Shown here: positions 44,487 through 54,502 of the stretch, in pieces
Position numbering within the stretch: the stretch's first letter is position 1
Layout: each line of letters starts with the position of its first letter
From: Variovorax paradoxus
GTDB lineage: Bacteria > Pseudomonadota > Gammaproteobacteria > Burkholderiales > Burkholderiaceae_C
Assembly: GCF_022009635.1 (NCBI RefSeq)
Contig: NZ_CP091716.1
Location: 7,496,501-7,560,500, forward strand
Length of the DNA: 64,000 nt
Direction: 5' to 3'
Notes under the pieces: generated by a model
Told to the model about the DNA's origin: nothing
Databases searched by the model: none
The model's input: only the letters and a program-made list of their open reading frames with translations
Translations under genes and position numbers: made by a program

Positions 44487-45914
44487 ATGCAGACCACTGC
44501 CAACAACGCCACCGACCCCACCGGCCCGACTGGCCGCCTCGCCCACTGGCTCGCCGGCTTCCGGCTCGAAGACGCGCCCGCTTCGGCGCGCGAGCGCGCC
44601 AAGGCGCTCACGCTCGACGGCATCGCATGCGCCGTCGTCGGCGCGCAGCTGCCCTGGTCGCGCACCGCCGCGCAGATCGTGCAGAAGTTCGAGGGTCGAG
44701 GCGACCGCACCATCGTCGGCTGGGGCGCGCGCACCAGCGCACCGGGCGCAGCACTGCTCAACGGCACCTTCATCCAGGGCTTCGAGCTCGACGACTACCA
44801 CCCGCTGGGCCCGCTGCACAGCGCATCGATCGTGCTGCCCGCCCTGTGGGCGGCCTCGGAAGGCGACATCCACGTGAGCGGCCGGCAGTTCCTCGAGGCC
44901 GCGCTGGCCGGCTACGAAGTCGGCCCGCGTGTGGGCATGGCGCTGCACGGCGCGCAGATGCTGTCGCGCGGCTGGCACTCGGGGTCGGTCTTCGGCACGC
45001 ACGCCGCGGCCTCGGCCGTCGGCAGGCTGCTGGGACTCGACGCGGCACGCATCGAGGACGCGCTGGGCCTGGCCGGTACGCAGTCCGCCGGCCTCATGGC
45101 CGCGCAGTACGAGGCGATGTGCAAGCGCATGCACCACGGCTTCTCGGCGCGCAACGGACTCTATGCGGCGGTGCTGGCCGAGGGCGGCTACACCGGCATC
45201 AAGCGCGTGTTCGAACGCGAGTACGGCGGCTTTCTCTCGACCTTCGGCGAAGGCCACGATCCCGACGCATCGAAGATCACCGAAGCGCTGGGTGAACGCT
45301 GGGAGGTGGAACGCATCGTCATCAAGCCGTATGCCGCGATGGGCGGCATCCATTCGCCGCTCGACGCGCTGTTCGATGTCGATGCGAAGCGCAAGCTCGT
45401 GCCCGAGGAGATCGCGCGCATCGAGGTCGAGGTGAGCCATGCGGTCTACCACCACGGATGGTGGACTCCCGAAAGGCCGCTGACGCCCATCGGCGCGCAG
45501 ATGAACATCGGCTATGCGCTCGCGGTGGCGGTGCTCGACGGCGAGGCGATGGTGAAGCAGTTCGCGCCTGCGCGCATCGACGCCGACGACGTGTGGGCGC
45601 TGATTCCGCGCATCGAGGTGCGGCACCAGCCCGAGTTCGATGCGGGCGGTCCGCTCAAGCGCGGTCGCGTGCGGCTGGCGGTGACTTTCACCGACGGACA
45701 GCGCATCCAGGTCGAGCGCAATTCCTCGCGCGCCATCGAATCGCCGCAGAGCAGCGACGAGGTGGCGGCCAAGTATCGGGTGCTGACCGACGGACTGATC
45801 GACGGTGCGCGGCAGAAGGCCATCGAGGACATGGTCCGCTCCATTGAGGACCTGCCCGACGTGCGCGAGTTGCTCGCGCTGCTGGCGCCGCCGGTCGCGG
45901 CAGCTTTCGACTGA
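44487..45914 (+). CDS. MmgE/PrpD-family protein (operon B)
   Basis: A 475-residue protein, within the normal PrpD range. It has FRLEDAPASARERAKALTLD and GIACAVVGAQ at the start, the active-site-like segment GFELDDYHPLGPLHSASIVL (the D-D-x-H element of MmgE/PrpD enzymes), and IVIKPYAAMGGIHSPLDAL (the conserved KPY region). Related enzymes dehydrate 2-methylcitrate, decarboxylate cis-aconitate or epimerise iminodisuccinate. In operon B it probably generates or isomerises the unsaturated acid passed to the PrpF-like and LeuCD-like enzymes. Confidence 0.9.
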   Translation: MQTTANNATDPTGPTGRLAHWLAGFRLEDAPASARERAKALTLDGIACAVVGAQLPWSRTAAQIVQKFEGRGDRTIVGWGARTSAPGAALLNGTFIQGFELDDYHPLGPLHSASIVLPALWAASEGDIHVSGRQFLEAALAGYEVGPRVGMALHGAQMLSRGWHSGSVFGTHAAASAVGRLLGLDAARIEDALGLAGTQSAGLMAAQYEAMCKRMHHGFSARNGLYAAVLAEGGYTGIKRVFEREYGGFLSTFGEGHDPDASKITEALGERWEVERIVIKPYAAMGGIHSPLDALFDVDAKRKLVPEEIARIEVEVSHAVYHHGWWTPERPLTPIGAQMNIGYALAVAVLDGEAMVKQFAPARIDADDVWALIPRIEVRHQPEFDAGGPLKRGRVRLAVTFTDGQRIQVERNSSRAIESPQSSDEVAAKYRVLTDGLIDGARQKAIEDMVRSIEDLPDVRELLALLAPPVAAAFD

Positions 45915-45953
45915 CCGGCAAGCCCACGAAAAAAAGCACGGAGACAAGACACC

Positions 45954-46946
45954 ATGACGCACCCATCCGCACACCTCGACCGCCGCGCGTTCTCGTTGGG
46001 GCTGCTTGCGCTGGCAGGCACCTGCGCCCTGCCCGCCCGCGCACAGGACCCGTGGCCCGCCGCCAAGCCGATCCGCCTGGTGCTGCCGTTTTCCGCAGGC
46101 GGGCCGGGCGACACCAATGTCCGGGCCATGGCGCAGTCCCAGGGCCGGCGGTTGAACCAGTCCATCATCGTGGACAACCGGCCGGGCGCAGGCGGCATCA
46201 TCGGCAGCGAGTACGTGGCCAAGAGCGCACCCGACGGCTATACATGGCTGTCTGCCGGCAACGGCGCCATCGCCAACGCGCTGCTGCGGCCGAAGATGCC
46301 TTATGCGGAGACCGACCTGGTGCCCGTGGTCGGAACCAGCACCGCACCTTCCGTGCTGGTCACCAACGCCAGCGTGCCGGCGAAGAACCTGAAGGAACTG
46401 CAAGCCTGGGCGCGCACCAGGGGCCGCCTGAACTTCGGCACGGCCGGCAGCGGCAGCACAGGGCATTTCGTGGCGGAGATGGTGGAATCGGCGCTCGGTG
46501 TACCGGTGACCCTGGTGCACTACAAGAGCGGCTCGCAGACGGTGAACGCGATTGTCGGCGGCGAGGTCGACCTGGCCTCGGAAGCGCCGATCGGTGTCGC
46601 GGCTTTCGTGCAATCGGGAAGGCTGCATGCCCTGGCACTCACTGCGCGAGAACGCACCGGCCCGATGAAGCAGGTGCCGACCACCGTGGAGCAGGGCTTT
46701 CCGACGATCCTCATGCAGCACTGGGGCGGCATCTTCGCGCCGAAGGGAACGCCTGTCACGATCCTCGACCGCATCGCCGAAGTCACGATGCGTGCGTTCA
46801 AGGAAGATGCCGACCTCATTGCGCAGACCGAGCGAGGCGGCGCACAGCCGATGCTGCTGGCACGGGCGGAGTTCGGGCAGTTCCTCGACCAGGAGCGCAT
46901 GCGCATGGCGAAGATCGTCACCGCTTCGCACATGACCCTGGAGTAG
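45954..46946 (+). CDS. Bug-family (TctC-fold) periplasmic receptor
   Basis: A 330-residue receptor. The leader carries RRAFSLGLLALAG and ends PARAQD, possibly Tat-like (DRRAFSLGLL). Core loops are LVLPFSAGGPGDTNVRAMAQ, VDNRPGAGGIIGSE, PDGYTWLSAG and HYKSGSQTVNAIVGGEV. The last loop lacks the usual PYKGxxPAxxDL pattern, which suggests a different ligand. It is the last gene of operon B and ends 21 bases from the convergent H-NS gene. Confidence 0.92.
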   Translation: MTHPSAHLDRRAFSLGLLALAGTCALPARAQDPWPAAKPIRLVLPFSAGGPGDTNVRAMAQSQGRRLNQSIIVDNRPGAGGIIGSEYVAKSAPDGYTWLSAGNGAIANALLRPKMPYAETDLVPVVGTSTAPSVLVTNASVPAKNLKELQAWARTRGRLNFGTAGSGSTGHFVAEMVESALGVPVTLVHYKSGSQTVNAIVGGEVDLASEAPIGVAAFVQSGRLHALALTARERTGPMKQVPTTVEQGFPTILMQHWGGIFAPKGTPVTILDRIAEVTMRAFKEDADLIAQTERGGAQPMLLARAEFGQFLDQERMRMAKIVTASHMTLE

Positions 46947-46967
46947 CGCTCCCGCAGAGCGCGGAGC

Positions 46968-47321
46968 TTACTTCGCCAACAGCTCGTCGGGCGACTTTCC
47001 TGCCTCGAGCGCGGCCTTGAACCAGGTGGGACGAGGGCCGCGGCCGCTCCAGACATTGCCTTGGTCGTCCTTGAACTTCGGAGCGGAGGCCGCCCCTTTC
47101 TTCGCGACGCCGCGCGTCTTTTTGGCGCCCGGCTTCGATACGGCAGCCACGCGGCCGGCCTTCCGGCCGAAGCCGAGATCGGCGGCGCTGAACCCATAAA
47201 CCGCAATAGCTTCCTTGATCCGGCTCAGCACGTCGGAGGCTTCTTCACGGCGCAAACGCTCTGCTTCTTCCTGCAATTGTTCGATTTGCTTCTGAATTTC
47301 GAGGTAAGTCTTTTTGGCCAT
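46968..47321 (-). CDS. H-NS-family nucleoid protein
   Basis: A 117-residue protein with AAGGAGC 7 bases before the ATG. The N-terminal coiled coil (MAKKTYLEIQKQIEQLQEEA) drives oligomerisation. A basic linker rich in Lys and Ala follows. The C-terminal DNA-binding domain reads FKDDQGNVWSGRGPRPTWFK, with the (W)SGRGxxPxW core that enters AT-rich minor grooves; H-NS-type proteins silence AT-rich horizontally acquired genes. Such proteins are often encoded several times per genome in Burkholderiales. Its place next to a catabolic island may be coincidental. Confidence 0.93.
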   Translation of the reverse strand: MAKKTYLEIQKQIEQLQEEAERLRREEASDVLSRIKEAIAVYGFSAADLGFGRKAGRVAAVSKPGAKKTRGVAKKGAASAPKFKDDQGNVWSGRGPRPTWFKAALEAGKSPDELLAK

Positions 47322-47422
47322 CCGTTGGGCTCCTTGGCATTGTTAGGAGCTGAAGAGCATACGTGAGTCGAAAAAGCGTCGGCGCATCCCGCATCGAGCG
47401 ACATGCGCCGTCCCTCAGGCGG

Positions 47423-48784
<1,362 letters not shown>

Positions 48785-48791
48785 TTGGGCA

Positions 48792-50744
48792 TCACTCCTG
48801 TGCAATGGAATCAATGGAATCAACGGAATAAGAAGGGAATGAACGGGGCGGGTGATGGATCACGGCAATGGCGGCGGGCAGGTCGACCACGAAGCAGGCG
48901 CCGCCTTGCGCCTGGTTGGCCGCGCGCAGCGTGCCGTCCATCGCGCGTACCAATTGTGCCGAGATCACGAGCCCCAGGCCCAGGCCGGCGCCCGCCGGCT
49001 TGCTGGTGACGAAAGGTTCGAACAGGCGCGGCAGGATGTCGGGACGGATGCCGGGGCCGGTATCGCTCAGGCTCAGGATCACGCGGCCTTCGTCGAGCCG
49101 GGCCACGAGCCGCAGCGTGCGCAGCGGCGCGTCCTGCATGGCCTCGACGGCATTGCGCATCAGGTTGACCAGCACGCTGCCCAGCGCCGCCTCCTCGGCC
49201 ATGACGCTCAGCGCGGCAGGCTGCACATCGACCTCGATGGCGACGCGATGCTTCTTCGCGGCCTCGGCCACCATCGCCTGCGCATCGGCGATGGCCTGCG
49301 ACAGCAGCAGCGGCACCAATGGCAGGTCGCTGCGATGCGCGAAGGTCTTCAGCTGGGAGGTCAGGCGCGCGAGGCGGTCGACCATGCCGCAGATGCGCTG
49401 CAAGTTGCCGCGCACGTCGTCCAGGCGGTTCTTGTCGAGCAGGATGCCGGCGCTCTCAGAGAGCGTGCGCATGGCCGTGAGAGGCTGGTTGAGCTCGTGC
49501 ACCACGCCGACCGACATCTGGCCCAGCGCGGCCATCTTGCCCGAATGCACCAGCTCTCCCTGGGCCGCGCGCAACTGAGCGGTGCGCGCCACCACGGTCG
49601 ATTCGAGCATGTCGTGCGCCGCCTGCAGCGCGGCCTGGTTGGCCAGTTTCTGGCGCAGCGCGCGGCGGCGCTGCCACAGCGCGACGGCCACCAGCAGCAG
49701 CACCGCCATCGCCAGGCTCGCGGTGATGGCCGTGTTGCGCGCCGCCATCCGCACCGGCGCCAGATCGTCGAGCACCATCAGTTGCCAGGGCGCGCCACCC
49801 AGGGTGCGGGCCGAGGCAAGCTGGTCGGTGTCGTCGAGCGTGATCACCTGCACGTTCCGGTCCAGCGACTCCTTCTGCGACCACTGCAGCGGCTGCAGCG
49901 CGGCGTTGCCGTAGGGCCGCGAACGCAACACCTCGGCGCGCTGCAGCGCGTCCAGCGGCAGCAGCGGGCGGAATTTCAGATCTTCGCGCGTGGAGAGGAT
50001 CACCACGCCGCGCTGGTCGATCAGCGCCACGTCGCCCGGCAGCTTGCGCCAGGCGCGCTCGGCCTCCTCGAGGTTGACCTTGACGGCCACCACGCCGCGG
50101 GTGGGCTGGCCGCGCCGAAGGGCGTACGACAGGTAGTAGCCCGGCCGCTTGCTGGTGATGCCCACGCCATAGAAGCGACCCCGGCCATGGTTCAGCGCAT
50201 CGATCATGTAGGGCCGGAACGACAGGTCCTGCCCCAGGGTGGTGCCGGGCTTGTCCCAGTCGGACGCCGCCTGCGAAATGCCGGAGCGGTCGAGCACGTA
50301 GAGCATCTCGGCGCCCGCCGTGGCGTTGACGCCGTCGAGGTAGCGGTTGACTGCGTCGCGCAGGTGCGCGTCCGATGGCGTGTCGAGCAGTGCCGGCACG
50401 ATCGGCGTCATCTCCAGCAGCGCGGGCAGGTAGTCGAAGCGCGCGAGGTCGGCGTCCAGGCCGGTCGCGAGCATGTCGAGGCGATGGTCGGCCGCCTCGC
50501 GCAGGCGCGCCAGGCCGGTCTGCATGGCGACCTGGTGTCCCGCGAAGGCGGCCACGGCCACCAGGGCCAGCGCGGCGCACCAGCGCGGAAGGCCGCGCCA
50601 CCGTATGGAGTTTTCGGAAGGCAAATCGAAGCGCCGGGCCGGCTCCCCTGAAGTCAAGGAAGCGTTATTGCACAAGGCCGCCGTGCGCGCATCGGTGCCT
50701 GCCCGGTGAGGCGCCGCCCCCGGTTCCAGCGCATGCTCAGGCAT
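48792..50744 (-). CDS. dctB: C4-dicarboxylate sensor kinase DctB
   Basis: A 650-residue sensor kinase. After a cytoplasmic stretch, helix 1 (WCAALALVAVAAFAGHQ) and helix 2 (ASLAMAVLLLVAVALW) flank a large periplasmic double-Cache domain that in DctB binds succinate, fumarate or malate (RGRFYGVGITSKRPGYYLSY is a typical segment). The kinase H-box is VVHELNQPLTAMR with His416, the N-box LVNLMRNAVEAMQ, G1 SDTGPGI and G2 AGLGLGLVISAQLV. The gene precedes dctD by 7 bases. The last codons overlap a 9-bp tandem repeat (SVDSIDSIAQE). The N-terminal start could be shorter. Confidence 0.92.
   Translation of the reverse strand: MPEHALEPGAAPHRAGTDARTAALCNNASLTSGEPARRFDLPSENSIRWRGLPRWCAALALVAVAAFAGHQVAMQTGLARLREAADHRLDMLATGLDADLARFDYLPALLEMTPIVPALLDTPSDAHLRDAVNRYLDGVNATAGAEMLYVLDRSGISQAASDWDKPGTTLGQDLSFRPYMIDALNHGRGRFYGVGITSKRPGYYLSYALRRGQPTRGVVAVKVNLEEAERAWRKLPGDVALIDQRGVVILSTREDLKFRPLLPLDALQRAEVLRSRPYGNAALQPLQWSQKESLDRNVQVITLDDTDQLASARTLGGAPWQLMVLDDLAPVRMAARNTAITASLAMAVLLLVAVALWQRRRALRQKLANQAALQAAHDMLESTVVARTAQLRAAQGELVHSGKMAALGQMSVGVVHELNQPLTAMRTLSESAGILLDKNRLDDVRGNLQRICGMVDRLARLTSQLKTFAHRSDLPLVPLLLSQAIADAQAMVAEAAKKHRVAIEVDVQPAALSVMAEEAALGSVLVNLMRNAVEAMQDAPLRTLRLVARLDEGRVILSLSDTGPGIRPDILPRLFEPFVTSKPAGAGLGLGLVISAQLVRAMDGTLRAANQAQGGACFVVDLPAAIAVIHHPPRSFPSYSVDSIDSIAQE
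48806..48835. repeat. Short 9-bp tandem repeat at the end of dctB
   Basis: On the minus strand GTTGATTCC-ATTGATTCC-ATTG repeats a 9-bp unit, coding for SVDSIDSI. It may be a variable-number site that lengthens the DctB tail in units of three residues. Confidence 0.45.
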
Positions 50745-50846
50745 GGCGCGGCGCTCCCGGTTTGCCGGTCGGGGGAGACGGGATGTGAAAGACGATATGG
50801 GCCGCGTACTGCATGTGAGCGAGTATCGGGGCGGCCGGCCCCCTCT

Positions 50847-51596
50847 TCATTGCATGTGCTGGCCGCCGTTGATGGCGATGTTGGCACCCGTCACGAACGC
50901 CGCCTCCTGCGAGGCCAGGTAGATGATCAGCCCCGCCACCTCTTCCGGTCTGCCGAGCCGGCCCACCGGGATGTGCGGCAGGATCTTGCTGTCGAGCACT
51001 TCCTTCGGAATGGCCGTGACCATTTTCGTGCCGATGTAGCCCGGCGAGATGGTGTTCACCGTCACGCCCTTCCTGGCCACCTCGAGCGCCAGCGCCTTGG
51101 TGAAGCCGTGCACACCGGCCTTGGCCGCCGAGTAGTTGGTCTGGCCGAACGCGCCCTTCGAGCCGTTCACCGACGACACATTGATGATCCGCCCCCAGCC
51201 GCGCTCGACCATGCCATCGGCCACCTGCTTGCTCATGTTGAACAGGCTGTCGAGGTTGGTGCGCAGCACGGCGTTCCAGTTGATCTGGTCCATCTTCCTG
51301 AAGGTCATGTCGCGCGTGATGCCGGCGTTGTTGACCAGCACGTCCACCGGGCCCAGCGCCTCCTGCACCTGGCTCACGGCCTGCGCGCAGGCGTCGTAGT
51401 CCGCCACGTCGCAGGGCACGGCCAGGATCCGGTAGCCGCGCTCGGCCATCTGCGCCACCCAGTCCGCATGCGACTTGTTGCCGGGCGAATAGGTCACGGC
51501 CAGCTTGTAGCCGGCATCGACCATCTTGGTGGAGATGGTCTCGCCCAGGCCTCCCATGCCGCCCGTGACCAGGACCACGCGTTGTTTCTCGCTCAT
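50847..51596 (-). CDS. phaB: Acetoacetyl-CoA reductase PhaB (SDR family)
   Basis: A 249-residue short-chain dehydrogenase starting MSEKQRVVLVTGGMGGLGET. The cofactor motif is TGGMGGLGE, the NNAG motif is VNNAGITRDMTFRKM, and the catalytic Ser-Tyr-Lys are in NVSSVNGSKGAFGQTNYSAA and KAG. The stretch INVSSVNGSKGAFGQTNY is typical of NADPH-dependent PhaB, which makes (R)-3-hydroxybutyryl-CoA for polyhydroxybutyrate. No phaA or phaC is adjacent. Its place between dctA and dctB on the same strand links carbon storage to C4-dicarboxylate uptake. Confidence 0.93.
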   Translation of the reverse strand: MSEKQRVVLVTGGMGGLGETISTKMVDAGYKLAVTYSPGNKSHADWVAQMAERGYRILAVPCDVADYDACAQAVSQVQEALGPVDVLVNNAGITRDMTFRKMDQINWNAVLRTNLDSLFNMSKQVADGMVERGWGRIINVSSVNGSKGAFGQTNYSAAKAGVHGFTKALALEVARKGVTVNTISPGYIGTKMVTAIPKEVLDSKILPHIPVGRLGRPEEVAGLIIYLASQEAAFVTGANIAINGGQHMQ

Positions 51597-51661
51597 TCGA
51601 TTGCTCCCTGCCGGGTGATGTAACAAGTGGAAAGCCGCTTCAGGCGCGCCAGCGCCGGCAC

Positions 51662-53011
51662 TCAGCGCACCGAACCGGCGGGCATGTGCGTCTCGGTGGC
51701 GTCGAGCACGCGCTCGGGCTCGTCCGCTTCCGCCGCGCTTTCCTGGTTCAGGTGCTGGTGCATGCGCACGGTGTCCAGATCGCCGGTCCACTTGGCGACC
51801 ACGAGGGTGGCCACGCCGTTGCCGATCAGGTTGGTGAGCGCGCGGGCCTCCGACATGAAGCGGTCGATGCCCAGGATGAGCGCGAGCCCCGCCACCGGCA
51901 CATGGCCCACCGCCGACAGCGTGGCGGCCAGCACGATGAAGCCGCTGCCCGTGACACCGGCCGCGCCCTTCGAGGTGAGCAGCAGCACCGCCAGCAATGT
52001 AAGTTGCTGCGTGAGCGTCATGTCGGTGTTGGTGGCCTGCGCGATGAACACGGCCGCCATCGTCAGGTAGATCGAGGTGCCATCGAGGTTGAACGAATAG
52101 CCCGTGGGCACGACCAGGCCAACCACCGACTTCTTCGCGCCCAGGTTCTCCAGCTTGGCCATCATGCGCGGCAGCACCGATTCGCTCGACGAAGTGCCCA
52201 GCACGATCAGCAGCTCTTCCTTGATGTACTTGATGAACTTCCAGATGCTGAACCCGTGGAACCTGGCGATGCCGCCGAGCACCACGAAGATGAACAGCAG
52301 GCAAGTGATGTAGAACGTGGCCATCAGCTGGCCCAGCTGCAGCAGCGAACTCACGCCGTACTTGCCGATGGTGAAGGCCATCGCGCCGAAGGCGCCGATG
52401 GGCGCGACCTTCATGATGTAGCCGACGATCACGAAGAGCACGTGCGAGCCCTTCTCGATCACGTCGAACACCAGCGTGCCGCGGCCGCCGAAACGGTGCA
52501 GTGCGAAGCCGAACATCACCGCGATCAGCAGCACCTGCAGAATCTCTCCCTTGGCGAAGGCATCGACCAGCGTGTTGGGGATGATGTTCAGCACGAAATC
52601 GGTGGTGCTCTGCATCTTGCCCGGGCCGGTGTAGGCCGCGATGCTCTTGGTGTCGAGCTGGCTCACGTCCACGTTCATGCCCGCACCGGGCCGCACGATG
52701 TTGATGATGACCAGGCCCACCACCAGCGCGATGCTGGAAACGATCTCGAAATACAGCAGCGCCAGGCCGCCGGTCTTGCCGACCTTCTTCATGTCCTCCA
52801 TGCCGGCGATGCCCACCACCACCGTGCAGAAGATGATCGGCGCGATGATCATCTTGATGAGCTTGATGAAGCCGTCGCCCAGCGGCTTCATCGATGCGCC
52901 GGTGTCGGGATAGAAATGCCCCAGCAGCACGCCCAGCACGATGGCGGTGATGACCTGGAAGTACAGGGACTTGTAGAAGGGTTTGGGTACGGGGCGGGGT
53001 TGGTGGTCCAA
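51662..53011 (-). CDS. dctA: C4-dicarboxylate/H+ symporter DctA
   Basis: A 449-residue transporter of the DAACS family. It begins with [20 protein letters not shown], and key motifs are the serine-rich hairpin [17 protein letters not shown] and the transport loop [19 protein letters not shown], followed by [20 protein letters not shown]. These define uptake of succinate, fumarate and malate. The C-terminus is somewhat long and acidic. It is transcribed toward phaB, dctB and dctD. A sigma-54 promoter and two upstream palindromes lie 230-370 bases before the start, which fits DctD control. Confidence 0.95.
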   Translation of the reverse strand: MDHQPRPVPKPFYKSLYFQVITAIVLGVLLGHFYPDTGASMKPLGDGFIKLIKMIIAPIIFCTVVVGIAGMEDMKKVGKTGGLALLYFEIVSSIALVVGLVIINIVRPGAGMNVDVSQLDTKSIAAYTGPGKMQSTTDFVLNIIPNTLVDAFAKGEILQVLLIAVMFGFALHRFGGRGTLVFDVIEKGSHVLFVIVGYIMKVAPIGAFGAMAFTIGKYGVSSLLQLGQLMATFYITCLLFIFVVLGGIARFHGFSIWKFIKYIKEELLIVLGTSSSESVLPRMMAKLENLGAKKSVVGLVVPTGYSFNLDGTSIYLTMAAVFIAQATNTDMTLTQQLTLLAVLLLTSKGAAGVTGSGFIVLAATLSAVGHVPVAGLALILGIDRFMSEARALTNLIGNGVATLVVAKWTGDLDTVRMHQHLNQESAAEADEPERVLDATETHMPAGSVR

Positions 53012-53244
53012 GGGGATCTCCTAGAAATTGTCGGGTGCCGGCGGCGTGGGCGCGCGGTGCAAGGGCTTCGGGCAGCGCGAACGAGGCTCGGCATGGCACA
53101 GGTGCTGGCGCTGCGAGGTCGGCCATGGCGCCGTGGCGCCGCGCAACTCGCCCGTGGGGTCGAGGTCGCCCGGTGGGCTCATCGGTTTGTCTCCTGTGTC
53201 TTGGCCGGGACTCGCATCGGGACATGCGGCGGGCCTTGATCCTG

Positions 53245-53260
53245 AGCAATCGACATGCCA
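53245..53260 (-). promoter_or_regulatory. Sigma-54 promoter of dctA (-24/-12)
   Basis: On the minus strand TGGCATGTCGATTGCT matches TGGCACG-N4-TTGCT with one substitution and correct GG-to-GC spacing. It lies about 234 bases before dctA and faces it. The 434-base stretch 53012-53445 contains no supported gene besides this site and its upstream elements. Confidence 0.65.
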
Positions 53261-53342
53261 CGGCCCGGGCGCAGGAAAAACTGCGCTAAGTCGTTGATTT
53301 CGCGAGGACTTCAGCCAGGAAAGGAGCGATGCCCCGCCGACA

Positions 53343-53382
53343 ATCCGGATGAAGCGACGACAGGCCGTCCGGCCATCCGGAT
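53343..53382. promoter_or_regulatory. Paired ATCCGGAT palindromes, candidate DctD sites
   Basis: Two identical 8-bp palindromes, ATCCGGAT, at 53343-53350 and 53375-53382 have centres 32 bases apart (three helical turns). They lie about 83-137 bases upstream of the sigma-54 element, the normal range for an enhancer-binding protein. Binding by DctD is inferred. Confidence 0.5.
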
Positions 53383-53445
53383 CGACGGATAAGTACAAAC
53401 CCTATGATCACATCGCGCGAGGGCCGACGCGGCCAGCCGCGGCTT

Positions 53446-54348
53446 CTACGCCTGCCGGTGAGCGGAGAAGAAGCTCTTGACCACGTCGATGAAGTCCTCG
53501 ACGACCTTGGAGCGCGGCTGGTGGGCGGGCAGGACAAAGGAGCACTCGAACGGAACCGCGGGCTCGATGGGCAGGAACACGACATCCGAGTCGACGAAGT
53601 GCTTCGCGGTGAAGGGGTCGATCACCGCGATGCCCAGACGCCCCCGAACGAAGTTGCACGCCGAGTACGCCAGCGTCGTCTCCACCGGCCGGCTGTAGCG
53701 GACGCCGGCCGCGTCCAGCGCGCTCTCCAAGCGAACCCGCAGCGGATTGTTCTGGCTCAGCGAAATGATCGACTCGCCCTCGAAGTCGTCGATGGCGATG
53801 GCTGGCCTGTCCGCCAACCGGTGATCGCGGCGAAGCACGCAGACGGCCGGCAAGCTTTGGAGCGGATGAACGACCACGCCCGGGTACTCGGTGTTTGCCT
53901 GATGCACGAAGCCGATGTCGATCTGATTGGCTGCCGCCAATTCGAGCACGCTCAACGAGTTGCGCACATCCAGCGAGACCGCGACCTCGCGATGCGTTGC
54001 CGCGAACCGGTTGACGCACTCGCACAGCGCGTTGAGCGCCAGCGCGCTCAGCGATGCGACCCGGAGATTGCCGATGCGAACCGACTTCAAGTCCTGCGCG
54101 ACCTTTTCGATCTGCTCGATGCCCCGATAGAACAGGTCCACCTCACGGAACAGGCGCTGGGCCTCGGCGCCCGGAATCAGCCGGTTGCCTTCGCGCCTGA
54201 AGAGGCGAATGCCGACAGACGCTTCCAGGTCCCGGATGAGCCGGCTGACCGCGGGCTGGCTGACCTGCAGCCGCTCGGCCGCGATCGTCATGCTGCCGGT
54301 CAGCATGACCTTCCTGAAGGCGTCGAGCTGCCGAGGGTTGAGGTCCAT
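53446..54348 (-). CDS. LysR-family transcriptional regulator
   Basis: A 300-residue regulator starting MDLNPRQLDAFRKVMLTGSM at 54348; upstream in-frame starts lie in the promoter region. The winged HTH is TIAAERLQVSQPAVSRLIRD then LFRREGNRLIPGAEAQRLFR. The ligand domain spans about residues 90-295. It is divergent from the argininosuccinate-lyase-like gene, with an ATAA-N7-TTAT site between them, so it likely controls that gene and the Bug receptor after it. It is on the same strand as dctA, but the long spacer with its own sigma-54 site argues against co-transcription. Confidence 0.92.
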   Translation of the reverse strand: MDLNPRQLDAFRKVMLTGSMTIAAERLQVSQPAVSRLIRDLEASVGIRLFRREGNRLIPGAEAQRLFREVDLFYRGIEQIEKVAQDLKSVRIGNLRVASLSALALNALCECVNRFAATHREVAVSLDVRNSLSVLELAAANQIDIGFVHQANTEYPGVVVHPLQSLPAVCVLRRDHRLADRPAIAIDDFEGESIISLSQNNPLRVRLESALDAAGVRYSRPVETTLAYSACNFVRGRLGIAVIDPFTAKHFVDSDVVFLPIEPAVPFECSFVLPAHQPRSKVVEDFIDVVKSFFSAHRQA

Positions 54349-54395
54349 GCCTTTCAATGTAATGGCCGCGGGCGGGGTTTCGCACGCCCGCGTGC

Positions 54396-54410
54396 ATAAC
54401 ATTGCCTTAT
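54396..54410. promoter_or_regulatory. LysR box ATAA-N7-TTAT
   Basis: ATAACATTGCCTTAT contains the T-N11-A pattern with 4-bp symmetric arms, in the 154-base spacer between lysR (54348) and the lyase gene (54503). It is the best candidate site for this LysR protein. Confidence 0.5.
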
Positions 54411-54502
54411 ACGCGTCCAGCCTTTTGTGCCGTTGTGCCGGGGCGAGGGGCATCGCATCATTTCGCCACGCCAATGAATGCCGACACCCCGTCCTTTCCC
54501 GT

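Noticed and set aside
53055..53130. Two weaker sigma-54-like sequences closer to dctA
   Set aside because: The GG-to-GC spacing is off by one or two bases and more positions mismatch than in the element at 53245-53260.
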